A DNA stretch of 64,000 bases from Datisca glomerata. Taxonomy: Eukaryota > Streptophyta > Magnoliopsida > Cucurbitales > Datiscaceae. Under the pieces are notes generated by a model. It did not search any database, was not told the DNA's origin, and saw nothing but the letters and a program-made list of their open reading frames with translations. Of this stretch, positions 21,202 to 31,912 are shown piece after piece. The DNA lies in contig QANY01000119.1 in the NCBI GenBank assembly GCA_003255025.1, positions 215,190 to 279,189 on the forward strand, written 5' to 3'. Each line of letters begins with the position of its first letter. The stretch's first letter is position 1. Position numbers and translations under genes: made by a program.

Positions 21202-21215
21202 TACTCTTTCTCTTC
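20930..21215 (+). repeat. Dispersed block D, copy 3 (3' part only)
   Basis: From TGCCTCTCGCTC and TCTCTTTGTGTCCCTC through CCCCTTGATTTCAC, CACTCTTGCTCTCAC, CTTGTTCTCTCACTC to CCCCCTTCGCTATTTC and a CA tract. It is about 475 bp downstream of the same words in copy 2, so copies 2 and 3 form a local tandem duplication that also carries the CCAACAC patch. Confidence 0.75.
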
Positions 21216-21274
21216 ATCTCTATCTCCCTCTCTCTCTCTCTTGCTCCCTCTCTCCCCCGCTCTCTCCCCTCCCT

Positions 21275-21480
21275 CTCTCTCTCCAACACTCTCTCTCCCT
21301 CTCTCTCTCCAACACTCTCTCTCCCTCTCTCTCTCTCACGCTCTCTCCCACTCTCTCTCCCTCTCTCCCACTCTCTCTCTCCAACACACTCTCTCGCCCT
21401 CTCCCCCGATCTATCTCTTCCCCCCTCCCTCTCACTCTCTATCCTTCCCCCTCTCACTCTCTATCCTTCCNTCACTCTCT
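21275..21480 (+). repeat. CCAACAC minisatellite patch 2 and CTATCCTT repeat
   Basis: CTCTCTCCAACACTCTCTC is repeated at about 24 bp intervals near 21,285-21,320 and again near 21,380. It is followed by CCCTCTCACTCTCTATCCTT twice, interrupted by the N at 21,471. Confidence 0.7.
21471..21471. other. Single undetermined base (N)
   Basis: It lies within the second CTATCCTTCC repeat unit. As at the other two N positions, local repetition would make it hard to tell whether copies are missing. Confidence 0.95.
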
Positions 21481-23510
21481 TTCTCTCTCTCTCCCCCTCC
21501 CTCTCACTCTCTGTCCTTCCCTCTCTCTCTCTCACTTTCACTCTCTCTCTTCCTCTTCCTCTATCTCTTTCTTAATCTCCCTCTCTCTTTCTCCCCCTCT
21601 AACTCTCTCTCCCTCTCTCTTTCTCTCTCTTTTCCACTCTCTCAGTCTCTCTCATTCTCTCTCTCTCATACTCTCTCTTCTCTCGCTATCTCACTATGTC
21701 CCTCTTTCGTTCTCTTTGTCTCTCTATGTCTCTCCCTCTCTCTCTTGCTCTCTCTCTCTCTTATGCTCTCTCCCTCTCTCCCTCTCACTAAATCGTGTCC
21801 TCTCTCTCTCAATCTCTCTCTATTTCCCCCTCCATCTCTCTCTCTCTATTTCCCCCACAATCTTTCTCTCGTTGTCTCTCTCTCTCGCTCTCTCACCCTC
21901 CCACTCTCTAGCTCTCCTCTCTCTCTCTCTCTCCATCGCTATCTTGCTCACTCTTTCCCAATTGCACTATTTCTCTCTCTATCTCTCTCGCTCGCTCTCT
22001 CTCACTCCCTCTTGCTCTCTCTCTCTCTCATTCCCTTTCTCTCTCTCGGTTTCTCTCTCTCTTGCTCCCTCACTCTTTCCCCTTGCTATTTCTCTCTCTC
22101 CCTCTCTCTCTCCCTCTCACTCTCACTCTTTCCCCCTCACTCACCCTCCCTCCCTCCCTTTATCTCTCTCTTTCTCTCTCTCTCACACGCACACACTCTC
22201 TCTTTGTCTCTCTCTCACACGCACACACACTCTCTCATTTCCACTATGTCACTATCTCTCACTGTCTCTCTCTCTCTCTCACACACATACACTCTCTCTT
22301 TCTGTCTCTCTCGCTCTCTCTCTCACTATCTCTCACCGTCTCTCTCTCATTATCTCTCGCCCACTCTCTCTCACTTTCATTCTCTCTTTGTCCCCTCGAT
22401 TTCTCTCTCCCACTCTCACTCCCTCCCTCTCTCACTCCCTCCCTCTCTCACTCCCTCCCTCTATCCCTCTCACTCTCTCTCCCTCCCTCTCTCTTTCCCA
22501 CTCCCTCTCTCTTTTCCTCTCACTCTCACTCACTCTCTTTCTCCTCCTCGCTAACTCGCACTGTCTCTCCTTCCTGCTCTCTCTCTTTCTATTTTTCTCT
22601 CTCACTCTCACTCTCTCAACCCCTCTCTCTAGTTCCCCTCTTTCTCTCTCTCCCATTTCACTATCTCTCTCTGTCTGTCTCAATCGCTCTCTCCCTCTGT
22701 CTCTCCCCCTCTCACTCCCTCTCCATCTCTATCTCTCTTTATCTCCCCATTCCTCTCCCTCTCTCTCCTCTCACTCGCTCTCTCGTTCTCACTGTCTCTC
22801 TCTCGCTATCTCACACTATCTTTTTTTCTCTTTCTCACTGTCTTTCTCTTTATCTCTCACACAGACTCTCTCCATCTCTATCCCTCTCACAGACTCTCTC
22901 TTTCTCTCTCTCTCTCTCTGACTCTCTCCATCTCTCTCTCTCTCTCTCTTACTGTCATTCTCTCTCTCACTCTCTTACACTCTCTCTTTCTCTCTATCTC
23001 TTTGTCTCTCTTTCTCCCACTCCCTCTCTCTCTCACTCTTTCACCCTCTCTCTCTCAAGCTCTCCTCTCCCTCTTCCCCTTGACTTCTCTCTTTGTCTCT
23101 CTCTCCCTCGTTCTCTCTCATTCTCTCTTCTTCTCTCTCCCTGTCTCTCTCGTTCTCACTCTCTCCCCCTCTTTCTTTTTCTCTCCCTCTCTCTGGCTGT
23201 CTCTCTCGCCTTGCTCTTTCTCTCTCTCCCCTAACCTCTCACTCTCCTTCTCTCTCTCTTGCTGTCTCTCTCGCCTTGCTCTATCCCTAGCTCTTTCTCT
23301 CCCCCCTCTAACTCTCTTTCTATCTTTCTCTCTTTCTCCCCCTCCCTCTCACACTCTATTTCCTCTCACTCTCTCTCTTTTCTCTTTGTCTCTTTCTCTC
23401 CCTCACTCACTCACACTCTCTCTCTCTCTCCCACTCCCTCTCTCTCACACTCACTCTCTAGCTCTCTCCCCTCGCTCTCTGTCTCTCTCTGTGTCTTCCT
23501 CGCTCTCTCT

Positions 23511-24549
23511 CAACCTCTGTCTCTCCCCCTCTTAATCTCCCTCTTTATCTCTCTTCATCTCCTCATTCATGTCCCTATCACTCCTCCTCTTTTTCTCGCT
23601 CTCTCCCTCTCTCTCTTTGTCTCACTCCCGCTATCCCACTCTATCTTTCTTTCTGTTTCTCACTGTTGTTCTCTCTCACTCTCACTCTCGCACGTTTTCT
23701 CCTTCTCTCAATCTCTTTGTCTCTTTTTCCCTCCCTCTCTCCCTCTCCCTCTCTCTCTCTCTCACCATATTTCTCTAGCTCTCCCCTCTCTCTCTCTCCC
23801 TCCTACTTGATTTCTTTATCTTTGTCTCTCTCCCTCTCTCTCTCTCTTTCTCTCTCCCCCTCTCTCTTACTCTCTATGTCTCTCTCTCTCTCGTTCTCTC
23901 ACTCTCTCTTTCTCTCCTGCTCTCTTGCTCTCTCCCTCCCACTCTCTTTCTCTTCCCCCGCTCTCTCTATCTCTCTCTCCTTTTCGGCCTTTGTCTCTCT
24001 CGTTCTCTCTCTTGCACACACACACACTCGCTCTCGCTCTCTCCTTCTCTCTCTCCCTCTCTCTACCTCTCTCTCTCTCCCTCTCTCTCCCTCTCTCTCT
24101 TTTCCTCTCTCTCACACTCTCCCCCTCTTTCTCTTTCTCTCCCTCTCACTTGTTGTCTCTCTCGCCTTGCTCTCTCTCCCCCTCCCTCTCACTCAATTTC
24201 TCTTTCTCTCTCTCTTGTTGTCTCTCTCGCCTTGCTCTCTCCCCCGCTCTCTCTCACTCCCCCCCTCTCTCTCTCTCTCACTTTTGCTCTCTCTATTTCC
24301 TCACTCTCCCTCTCTTTCTCTCACTTTCACTCTCTCTCTTTTCTCTTTGCCTCTCTCTCTCCCACACTGACTCACACTCTCTCTCTCCCTCTCTCCCTCT
24401 CTCTCTCTAGCTCTCTCACCCTCCCTCTCTCTAGCTCTCTTCTCTCTCTCTCCATCACTATCTCATTCTCTCTCATTCCCCATTCCATTGTTTCTCTCTA
24501 TCTGTCTCTCTCTGTCTTCCTCACTCTCTCTGTCTGCCTCGCTCTCTCT
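23511..24549 (+). repeat. Region V unit U1 (a-b-c-d-e-e-f-g)
   Basis: Module c is altered (CACCATATTTCTCTAGC, CTCCTACTTGATTTC) and d reads CGGCCTTTGTC in place of CTACCTTTGTC. Module e occurs twice (about 24,150 and 24,218). After g the unit goes to the end of m, so h to l are missing. Confidence 0.7.
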
Positions 24550-26608
24550 CAACCTCTGTCTCTCCCCCTCTTAATCTCCCTCTCTATCTCTCTATCTCCC
24601 CATTCATGTCCCTCTCTCTCCTTCTCACTCTCTCGCTCTCTCCGTCTCTCTCTCTTTGTCTCTCTCCCACTATCCCACTCAATCTTTCTTACTCTTTCTC
24701 ACTATTGTTCTCTCTCTCACTCTCACTCTCGCACTCTTTCTCCTTCTCTCTATCTCATTGTCTCTTTTTCCCTCCCTCTCTCCCTCTTCCCTTCTCTCTC
24801 TCTCTCACACCGTCTTTCTCTAGCTCTCCTCTCTCTCTCCCTCCCTCCTCCTTGATTTCTCTATCTTTGTCACTCTCTCCCTCACTCTCTCTCTTTCTCT
24901 CTCCCCCTCTCTCTTACTCTCTCTGTCTCTCTCTATCTCTTAGTCTCTTTTTCCCACCCTCTCTCCCTCTCCCTCTCTCTCTCTCCCTCCTCCTTGATTT
25001 CTCTATCTTTGTCTCTCTCTCCCTCGCTCTCTCTCTCCCCCTTTCTTACTCTCTCTCTCATTCTCTCACTCTCTCTCCCTTTCTCCCTTTCTCTCCCTCT
25101 CTCTTGCCCTCTCTCACACTTGCTCTCTCCCTCTCACTCTCTTTCTCTTCCCCCGCTCTCTCTATCTCTCTCTCCCATTCTCTACCTTTGTCTCTCTCGT
25201 TCTCTCTCTCTCACACACACACACTCGCTCTCGCTCTCTCCTTCTCTCTCTCCCTCTTACTAACTCTCTCTCTCCCCTCTCACTCACTCTCTATCTTTTC
25301 CTCTCACTCTTTTCCTCTCTCTCACTCTCTCCCTCTCTCGCCTTGCTCTCTCCCCCGCTCTCTCTCTCCCCCCTCTCACTCACTCTCTATCTCTCTCCCC
25401 TTCCCTCTCACTCTCTATCTCTCTCTCTCACCCTGTCTTTCTCTAGCTCTCCTCTCTCTCTCCCTCCTCCTTGATTTCTCTATCTTTGTCTCTCTCCCTC
25501 GCTCTCTCCATTTCTCTCTCCCCCTATCTCTTACTCTCTCTGTCTCTCTATCTCTTTGTCTCTTTTTCCCTCCTTCTCTCCCTCTCCCTCTCTGTCTCAC
25601 ACCGTCTTTCTCTAGCACTCCTCTCTCTCTCCCTCCTCCTTGATTTCTCTCTCTTTGTCTCTCTCTCTCCCTCGCTCTCTCTCTCTCCCCCTCTCTCTCT
25701 CGTTCTCTCACTCTCTCTCCCATTCTCTCCCTCTCTCTTGCTCTCTCTCCCCCTTGCTCTCTCCCTCTCACTCTCTTTCTCTTCCCCCGCTCTCTCTATC
25801 TCTCTCTCTTCATCTCTACCTTTGTCTCTCTTGTTCTCTCTCTCTCACACACACACATTCACTCTCGCTCTCTCCTTCTCTCTCGCCCTCTCTCTGCCTC
25901 TCTCTCACTCCCCCTCTCTCTGACTCTCTGTCTTTTCCTCTCACTCTTTTCCTCTCACTATTTTCCTCTCTCTCACTCTCTCCCTCTCTCGCCTTGCTCT
26001 CCCCCTCGCTCTCTCTCTCCCCCTTCTCACTCACTCTCTATCTCTCTCCCCCTCCCTCTCACTCTCTATCTTTCTCTCTCTCACTTTCACTCTCTCTATT
26101 TCCTCTCTCACCCTCCCACTCTAGCTCTCCCCGCTTTCCCCATTCCACTATTTCTCTCTTTATCTCTCTCTCCCGCTCGCTCTCTCTCACTCCCTATTGC
26201 TCTCTCTTTCTCTCTCCCTCCCTCTCTCTCTCTCCCCTCCCACTCCCTTTCTCTCTCCCCCTCCCACTCTCTTTCTCTCACACACACACTCTCTCTCACA
26301 CACACACACACTCTCTCGCTCTCTCCATCTCACTATCTCTCGCCGACTCTCTCTCACTTTCACTCTATCTATTTCCCCCTCGATCTAAGTCTCCCTCTAT
26401 CACTCCCTCCCTCTCACTCACTCTCTTTCTTTCTCTCGCTAACTCGCACTATCTCTCCTTCCCTATCTCACTTTCTCTTTGTCTATCTCTCTCTCTCTCT
26501 CACTCTCAACCTCTCACTGGCTCTCCTCTTTCTCTCTCCCCATCTTGCTATCTCACACTCTCTCTCCCCTCGCTCTCTGTCTCTCTCTCTGTCTTCCTCA
26601 CTCTCTCT
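24550..26608 (+). repeat. Region V unit U2, c-d-e part repeated
   Basis: Module c occurs four times (about 24,810; 24,975; 25,430; 25,600) and d twice (25,140-25,240; 25,770-25,870). The c-d-e part has therefore been tandemly doubled. A degenerate g (CTCCCCGCTTTCCCCATTCC at about 26,127), two CA tracts (26,280-26,312), a variant l (CCCCTCGATCTAAGTC) and an n module (26,435-26,560) follow. Confidence 0.65.
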
Positions 26609-29390
26609 CAACCTCTGTCTCTCCCCCTCTTAATCTCCCTCTCTATCTCTCTTTATCTCCCCATTCGTGTCCCTCTCTCTCCTCCTCTTTCTCTCGCTCT
26701 CTCCCTCTCTCTCTTTGTCTCACTCCCTCTATCCCGCTCTATCTTTCTTTCACTTTCTCACTGTTGTTCTCTCTAACTCTCACTCTCCCACGCTTTCTCC
26801 TTCTCTCAATCTCTTTCTCTCTTTTTCCCTCTCTCTCTTTGTCTCTCTCTCTTCCACACTGACTCACACTCTCTGTCCCTCTCTCCCACTCTCTCCATCT
26901 CTCTCACCCTCCCTCTCTCTAGCTCTCCTCTCTTTCTCTCTCCATCACTATCTCGTTCTCTCTCTCTCCCCATTCCACTATTTCCCTCTATCTGTCCCTC
27001 TGTCTCTCTCTTGCTCTCTCTCACTCCCTCTTGCTCTCTCTTTCTCTCTCATTCCCTTTCTCTCTCTCCCTTTCTCTCACTCTCAGTTTCTCGCTCTTTT
27101 ACCCTCCCTTGCTCCCTCACTCTCTCGCCCTTTCTATTTGTCTCTGTCCCCCCCTCTCTCTCACTCTCACTCTCTCCCCCTCCCTCACTATTTCTCTTTC
27201 TCCCTCATTCCCTCCCTTTATCACTCACTTTCTCTCTCTCTCACACACACACACTCTCTCTTCCTCTCTCTCTCTCCCTCCCACTCTATCTCCCCCTCTT
27301 TATCTCTCTATCCCTCCCTCCCTCCCTCTCTTCCTCTTCCTTTATCTCAATCTCAATCTCCCTCTCACATTCTCCCTCTCTAACTCTCTCTCCCTCTCTC
27401 TCTCTTTTCCACTCTCTCACTCTCTCTCACTGTCTCTCTCTCTCCCACACTCTTCTCCTCTCTCACCATCTCACTTTGTCCCTCTTTCGTTCTCTATGTC
27501 TCTCTCTCTCTATGTCTCTATCTCCATCTCTCTCTTACTCTCTCTCTCTCTCTCACGCTCTCTTACTCTCTCCCTCTGACTATCTCTCACCCTCTCTCTC
27601 TGACTTCTCAATGTTGTTCTCTCTCTCACTCTCACTCTCGCAAGCTTTCTCCTTCTCTCTATCTCTTTGTCTCTTTTTCCCTCCCTCTCTCCCTCTCCCC
27701 CTCACTCTCTCTCTCACACCGTCTTTCTCTAGCTCTCCTCTCTCTCTCTCCCTCCTCCTTGATTTCTCTATCTTTGTCTCTCTCTCCCTCGCTCTCTCTC
27801 TCTTTCTCTCTCCCCCACTCTCTTACTCTCGCTCTCTCTCGTTCTCTCACTCTCTCTCTCTCGTTCTCTCACTCTCTCTCACTCATTCTCTCATTCTCTC
27901 TATTTCTCTCCCTCTCTCTTGCTCTCTCCCTCTCACTCTCTTTCTCTTCCCCGCTCTCTCTATCTCTCTCTCTCCTTTTCTACCTTTGTCTCTCTCGTTC
28001 TCTCTCTCACACACACACACTCACTTTCGCTCTCTCCTTCTCTCTCTCCCTCTCTCTACCTCTCTCTCCCTCTCTCTACCTCTCTCTTTTCCTCTCTCTC
28101 ACTCTCTCCCCCTCTTTCTCTTTCTCTTCCTCTCTCTCGCTGTCTCTCTCACCTTGCTCTCTCTCTCTCCCTCCTTCTCACTCTATTTCTCTTTCTCTCT
28201 CTCGTTGTCTCTCTCACCATGCTCTCTCCCCTGCTCTCTCTCTCCCCCCTCTCACTCTCTTTCTCTCTCTCCCCCTCCCTCTCACTCTCACTTTCACTCT
28301 CTCTATTTCCTCTCTCTCCCTCTCTCTCTCTCTCTCTCACTTTCACTCTCTCTCTTTTCTCCTTGTCTCTCTCCCTCCCTCACTGACTCACACACTCTCT
28401 CTCCCTCTCTCCCTCTCACTCCCTCTCTCCCTCTCTCTTGCTCTCTCACCCTCTCTCTCTCTAGCTCTCCTCTCTCTCTCCATCACTATCTCGTTCTCTC
28501 TTTCCCCATTCCACTATTTCTCTCTACCTCTCTCTCTCGCGCTTGCTCTCTCTTTCTCTCTCATTCCCTTTCTCTCTCTCCCTTTCTCTCTCTCTCAGTT
28601 TCTCGCTCTTTTTCTCTCCCTTGCTCCCTCACTCTCTCCCCCTTTTTATTTCTTTCTCTCTCTCACACACACACACACTCTCTCTAGCTCTCTCTCCCTC
28701 CCACTCTCTCTCCCCCTCTTTATCTCTCTATCCCTCCCTCCCTCCCTCTCTTCCTCTTCCTCTATGTCTATCTCAATCTCCCTCTCTCTTTCTCCCTCTC
28801 TAACTCTCTCTCCCTCTCTCTCTCTTTGCCACTCTCTCACTCTCTCTCACTGTCTCTCTCTCTCACTGTCTCTCTCTCTCACACACTCTTCTCCTCTCTC
28901 ACCATCTCACTTTGTCCCTCTTTTGTTCTCTATGTCTCTCTCTCTATGTCTCTATCTCCCTCTCTCTCTTGCTTTCTCTCTCTCTCTCACGATCTCTCAC
29001 TCTCTCCCTCTGACTATCTCTCACCCTCTCTCTCTCAATTTCACTCTCTCTATTTCCCCATCGATCTCTCTATCCCTATATCACTCCCTCCCTCTCTCCC
29101 TCTCTCTCCCTCCCTTTCTCTCTCTCCCACTCGCTTTCACTTTTCCTCTCTCTCACACTCACTCTCTAGCTCTCTCCCCTCGCTCTTTGTCTCTCTCTGT
29201 CTCACTCACTCTCTTTCTCTCTCTCACTAACTCGCACTATCTCTCCTTCCCTAACTCACTTTCTCTTTATCTATCTCTCTCTCACTCTCTCACCCTCTCT
29301 CTAGCTCTCCTCTTTCTCTCTCCTCATCTTGCTATCTCGCTCTCTCTCCCCTCGCTCTCTGTCTCTCCTTCTCTCTTCCTCGCTCTCTCT
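26609..29390 (+). repeat. Region V unit U3, near-dimer (2,782 bp)
   Basis: First half: a-b-f-g-h-i-j-k-l. At about 27,600 module l (CTGACTATCTCTCACC) passes into module b (CTCAATGTTGTTCTC) without m or a. Second half: b-c-d-e-e-f-g-h-j-k-l-m-n. This is a dimer in which the inner m-a anchor was lost at a CT-rich join. Confidence 0.7.
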
Positions 29391-30492
29391 CAACCTCTGT
29401 CTCTCCCCCTCTTAATCTCCCTTTCTATCTCTCTCTAGCTCCCCATTCACGTCCCTCTCTCTCCTTCTCTCTCTCGCTCTCCCCTCTCTCTCTCTTTGTC
29501 TCTCTCCCGCTATCCCACTCAATCTTTATTTCTCTTTCTCACTGTTGTTCTCTCTCTCATTCTCACTCTCACACGCTTTCTCCTTCTCTCTATCTCTTTG
29601 TTTGTTCTTCCTTCCCTCTCTCCCTCTCCCCCACTCTCTCTCTCACACCGTCTTTCTCTAGCACTCCTCTCTATCCCTCCTCCTTGATTTCTTTATCTTT
29701 GTCTATCTCTCCCTCTCTCTCTTTCTCTCTCCCCCTCTCTTATTCTCTCTCCCCCTCTCTTCCACTCTATCCCCCTCTCTTTCACTCTCTCTTCCCCTCT
29801 TTCTTTATCTTTGTCTCTCTCTCCCCCTCTCTGTCTCGTTCTCTCACTCTCTCTCTCTTTCTCTCCCTCTCTCTTACTCTCTCCCCCTTGCTCACTCCCT
29901 CTCACTCTCTTTCTCTTCCCCCGCTCTCTCTATCTCTCTCTCTCCTTCTCTTCCTTTGTCTCTTTCGTTCTATCTCTCTCACACACACACACTCGCTCTC
30001 GCTCTCTCCTTCTCTCTCTCCCTCTCTCTACCTCTCTCTCTCCCTCTCTCTTCGTCTCTCTCTTTTCCTCTATCTCACTCTCTCCACCTCTTTCTCTCCC
30101 TCTCTCTTGCTGTCTCTCTAACCTTGCTCTCTCTCTCCCCCTCCCCCTCACTTAGTTTCTCTTTCTCTCTCTCTTGTTATCTCTCTTGCATTGCTCTCTC
30201 CCCCGCTCTCTCTCTCTCCCCCTCTCACTCTCTCTCTCACTTTCGCTCTCTCTATTTCCTCTCTCTGCCTCTCTCTCTCTCACTTTCACTCTCTCTGTTT
30301 TCTCTTTGTCTCTCTCTCTCCCACACTGACTCACACTCTCTATCTCCCTCTCTCCCTCTCTCTCTAGCTCTCTCACCCTCCCTGTCTCTAGCTCTCCTCT
30401 CTCTCTCTCTCTCCATCATTATCTCGTTCTCTCTCTTTCCCCATTCCACTATTTTTCTCTATATGTCTCTCTCTGTCTTCCTCGCACTCTCT
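29391..30492 (+). repeat. Region V unit U4 (a-b-c-d-e-e-f-g)
   Basis: Same architecture as U1. The a module ends CATTCACGTCCC. An extra CCCCTCTCTTCCACTCTATC stretch (about 29,745-29,815) interrupts c-d. The second e is altered to TTGTTATCTCTCTTGCATTG. Confidence 0.7.
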
Positions 30493-31434
30493 CAACCTCT
30501 GTCTCTCCCCCTCTTAATCTCCCTCTTAATCTCTCTCTCTCTCCCCATTCATGTCCCTCTCTCTCAATCTCTCTCTCTCGCTCTCTCCGTCTCTCTCTCT
30601 TTGTCTCTCTCCCGCTATCCCACTCAATCTTTCTTTCTCTCTCACTATTGTTCTCTCTCTCACTCTCACTCTCGCACGCTTTCTCCTTATCTCTTTTTCC
30701 CTCCCTCTATTTCTCTCTCCCCCTCTCTCTTACTCTCTCTCTCTCTCTCTCGTTCTCTCACTCTCTCTCTTTCTCTCCCGCTCTCTTGCTCTCTCTCCCA
30801 CTTTCTCTCTCTCCCCCTAGCTCTCTCCCTCGCACTCTCTTTCTCTTCCCCCGCTCTCTCTATCTCTCTCTCTTCTTCTCGGCCTTTGTCTCTATCGTTC
30901 TCTCTCTCTCACACACAAACACTCGCTCTCGCTCTCTCCTTCTCTCTCTCCCTCTCTCTACCTCTCTCTCTCTCTCTCTCTCCCTCTATCTCCCTCTCTC
31001 TCTTTTCCTCTCTCTCACTCTCTTCCCCTCTTTCTCTTTCTCCCCTCTCTCTTATTGTCTCTCTCGCCTTGCTCTGTCTCTCCCCCTCCGTCTCACTCAA
31101 TTTCTCTCTCTCTCTTGTTGTCTCTCTCGCCTTGCTCTCTCCCCCGCTCTCTCTCTCTCCCCCTTCTCACTCTCTCTCTCTTACTTTCGCTCTCTCTATT
31201 TCCTCACTCTCCCTCTCTTTCTCTTTCACTTTCACTCTCTCTCTTTTCTCTTTGTCTCTCTCTCTCCCACACTGACTCACACACTCTCTCTCCCTCTCTC
31301 CCTCTCTCTCTAGCTCTCTCACCCTCCCTCTCTCTAGCTCTCCTCTCTCTCTCTCCATCACTATCACATTCTCTCTCTTTCCCCATTCCACTATTTCTTT
31401 CTATTTGTCTCTCTCTATCTTCCTCGCTCTCTCT
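30493..31434 (+). repeat. Region V unit U5 (a-b-d-e-e-f-g)
   Basis: Like U4, but module c is missing: b ends at CTCTTTTTCCCTCCC (about 30,690) and the text continues with the end of c. Module d has the CGGCCTTTGTC variant seen in U1 and U8. Confidence 0.7.
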
Positions 31435-31912
31435 CAACCTCTGTCTCCCCCCTCTTAATCTCCCTCTCTATCTCTCTCTATCTCCACATTCATGTCCCTC
31501 TCTCTCCTCCTCTCTCTCTCGCTCTCTCCCTCTCTCTCTTTGTCTCACTCCCGCTATCCCGCTCTATCTTTATTTCTCTTTCTCAATGTTTTTCTCTCTC
31601 TCACTCTCACTCTCACACGATTTCTCCTTCTCTCTATCTCTTTATCTCTTTTTCCCTCCCTTAATCTCCCTCTCTCCCTCTCCCCCTCCCTCTCTCCCCT
31701 CGCTCTTTGTCTCTCTCTCTGTCTCACTCACTATCTTTCTCTCTCTCACTAACTCGCACTATCTCTCCTTCCCTATCTCACTTTCTCTTTGTCTATCTCT
31801 CTCTCACTCTCTCACCCTCTCTCTGGCTCTCCTCTTTCTCTCTCCTCATCTTGCTATCTCGCTCTCTCTGCCCTCGCTCTCTGTCTCTCCTTCTCTCTTC
31901 CTCGCTCTCTCT
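31435..31912 (+). repeat. Region V unit U6, minimal (a-b-m-n, 478 bp)
   Basis: It is the shortest unit. After b (CAATGTTTTTCTC, then CTCTTTTTCCCTCCC) it goes via TTAATCTCCCTC to CCCTCGCTCTTTGTC (m) and a complete n module (31,750-31,850). Modules c to l are deleted. Confidence 0.7.

Larger units (their letters stand above)
19870..23510 (+). repeat. Region IV: mixed CT array with block D copies and CAACAC minisatellites
   Basis: After the last region III landmark (19,761) the array contains block D twice and two CCAACAC minisatellite patches. It then has words typical of region V modules j and k (CTTCCTCTTCCTC at about 21,550; CGCTATCTCACTATGTCCC at 21,684) and of region VI (GCTATCTCACACTATC at about 22,806; CAAGCTCTCC..CTTGACTTC at about 23,058-23,085). 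I read it as a transition zone. No gene is visible. Confidence 0.8.

Noticed and set aside
21074..21457. Minus strand frames rich in Glu-Arg-Gly that resemble charged coiled coils or RS/RE-like proteins
   Set aside because: They are the translation of (GA)n on the other strand. They start and stop at landmark words and are not conserved between units.
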